From Planctomycetaceae bacterium (GTDB lineage Bacteria; Planctomycetota; Planctomycetia; Pirellulales; Thermoguttaceae), in the NCBI GenBank assembly GCA_031266315.1, contig JAISBG010000624.1, forward strand, positions 1 to 5,351: 5,351 bases of DNA. The letters are read 5' to 3'. The translations under genes were made by a program, and so were the position numbers. Shown here in pieces: positions 5,293 through 5,351 of this stretch. The stretch's first letter is position 1. Every line of letters starts with the position of its first letter. Under the pieces are notes generated by a model. It had not been told where the DNA came from, did no database searches, and worked only from the letters and a program-made list of their open reading frames with translations.

Positions 5293-5351
5293 ATGACAAA
5301 GAAAATTCTTGGTATTGATTTAGGTACGACGTATTCCTGCGTTTCGTACAT
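5293..5351 (+). CDS. Hsp70/DnaK-family chaperone, N-terminal 19 residues only
   Basis: The visible protein begins MTKKILGIDLGTTYSCVSY and runs off the window. IDLGTTYS is the first Hsp70 family signature, the phosphate-1 loop of the actin-like ATPase domain; family members use ATP-driven cycles to bind unfolded polypeptides in the cytoplasm. Canonical bacterial DnaK usually reads GTTNS; the Tyr here is more usual in eukaryotic Hsp70s and some bacterial accessory Hsp70-like proteins, so I do not assign dnaK. No clear Shine-Dalgarno precedes the ATG (the bases before it are CTGCTAATAATT). The frame stays open back to 5254 and includes a TTG at 5269, but starting there would add a hydrophobic LFATLLII stretch not expected in this family. 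No CIRCE-type heat-shock operator is seen upstream. Confidence 0.85.
   Translation, partial: MTKKILGIDLGTTYSCVSY

Overview
The window looks like accessory DNA from an AT-leaning, Gram-negative-type bacterium. Its proteins carry Sec signal peptides and low-complexity linkers, and its intergenic gaps are long and full of inverted repeats. Nothing here fixes the phylum. The only deeply conserved gene is the Hsp70 start at the right edge, and it is too short to place the organism.

Left part (1-985). The window opens inside a gene for a probable secreted protein. Its tail has a proline-rich 9-residue tandem repeat followed by one approximately 120-residue module that I infer to have a PsbP/Mog1/DcrB-like fold. 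The 396-base gap after it holds a short and a longer inverted repeat (641-657, 669-732), a strong hairpin (777-806), a (TG)13 microsatellite (871-896) and a small dyad (921-943).

Centre (986-3772). One large gene encodes a 928-residue secreted mosaic: signal peptide, degenerate ankyrin repeats, two copies of the same PsbP-like module, an acidic linker, and a C-terminal domain of about 370 residues with four cysteines. The module and its 'RPYLDAMI' exit motif are shared with the upstream gene, so the two are paralogous neighbours.

Right part (3773-5351). A small secreted TPR-like protein (4134-4784) and the start of an Hsp70/DnaK-family gene (5293 onward) are each preceded by dense repeat clusters. 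The same repeat families recur in both gaps: CGCGAAA inverted repeats, a CCCTTAG/CTAAGGG hairpin family, an AGGCTTGGGCAA family and a CACAGAG inverted repeat. The most structured item is 4844-5127. It is a nested palindrome with imperfect 24-bp terminal inverted repeats and an 8-bp flanking direct repeat, and it looks like a MITE (a miniature non-autonomous transposable element).

All complete genes point the same way, but I see no convincing shared operon because the gaps are 361-508 bases and hairpin-rich. I can justify no enzymatic function for the secreted proteins. The Hsp70 gene is probably functionally unrelated to its neighbours.
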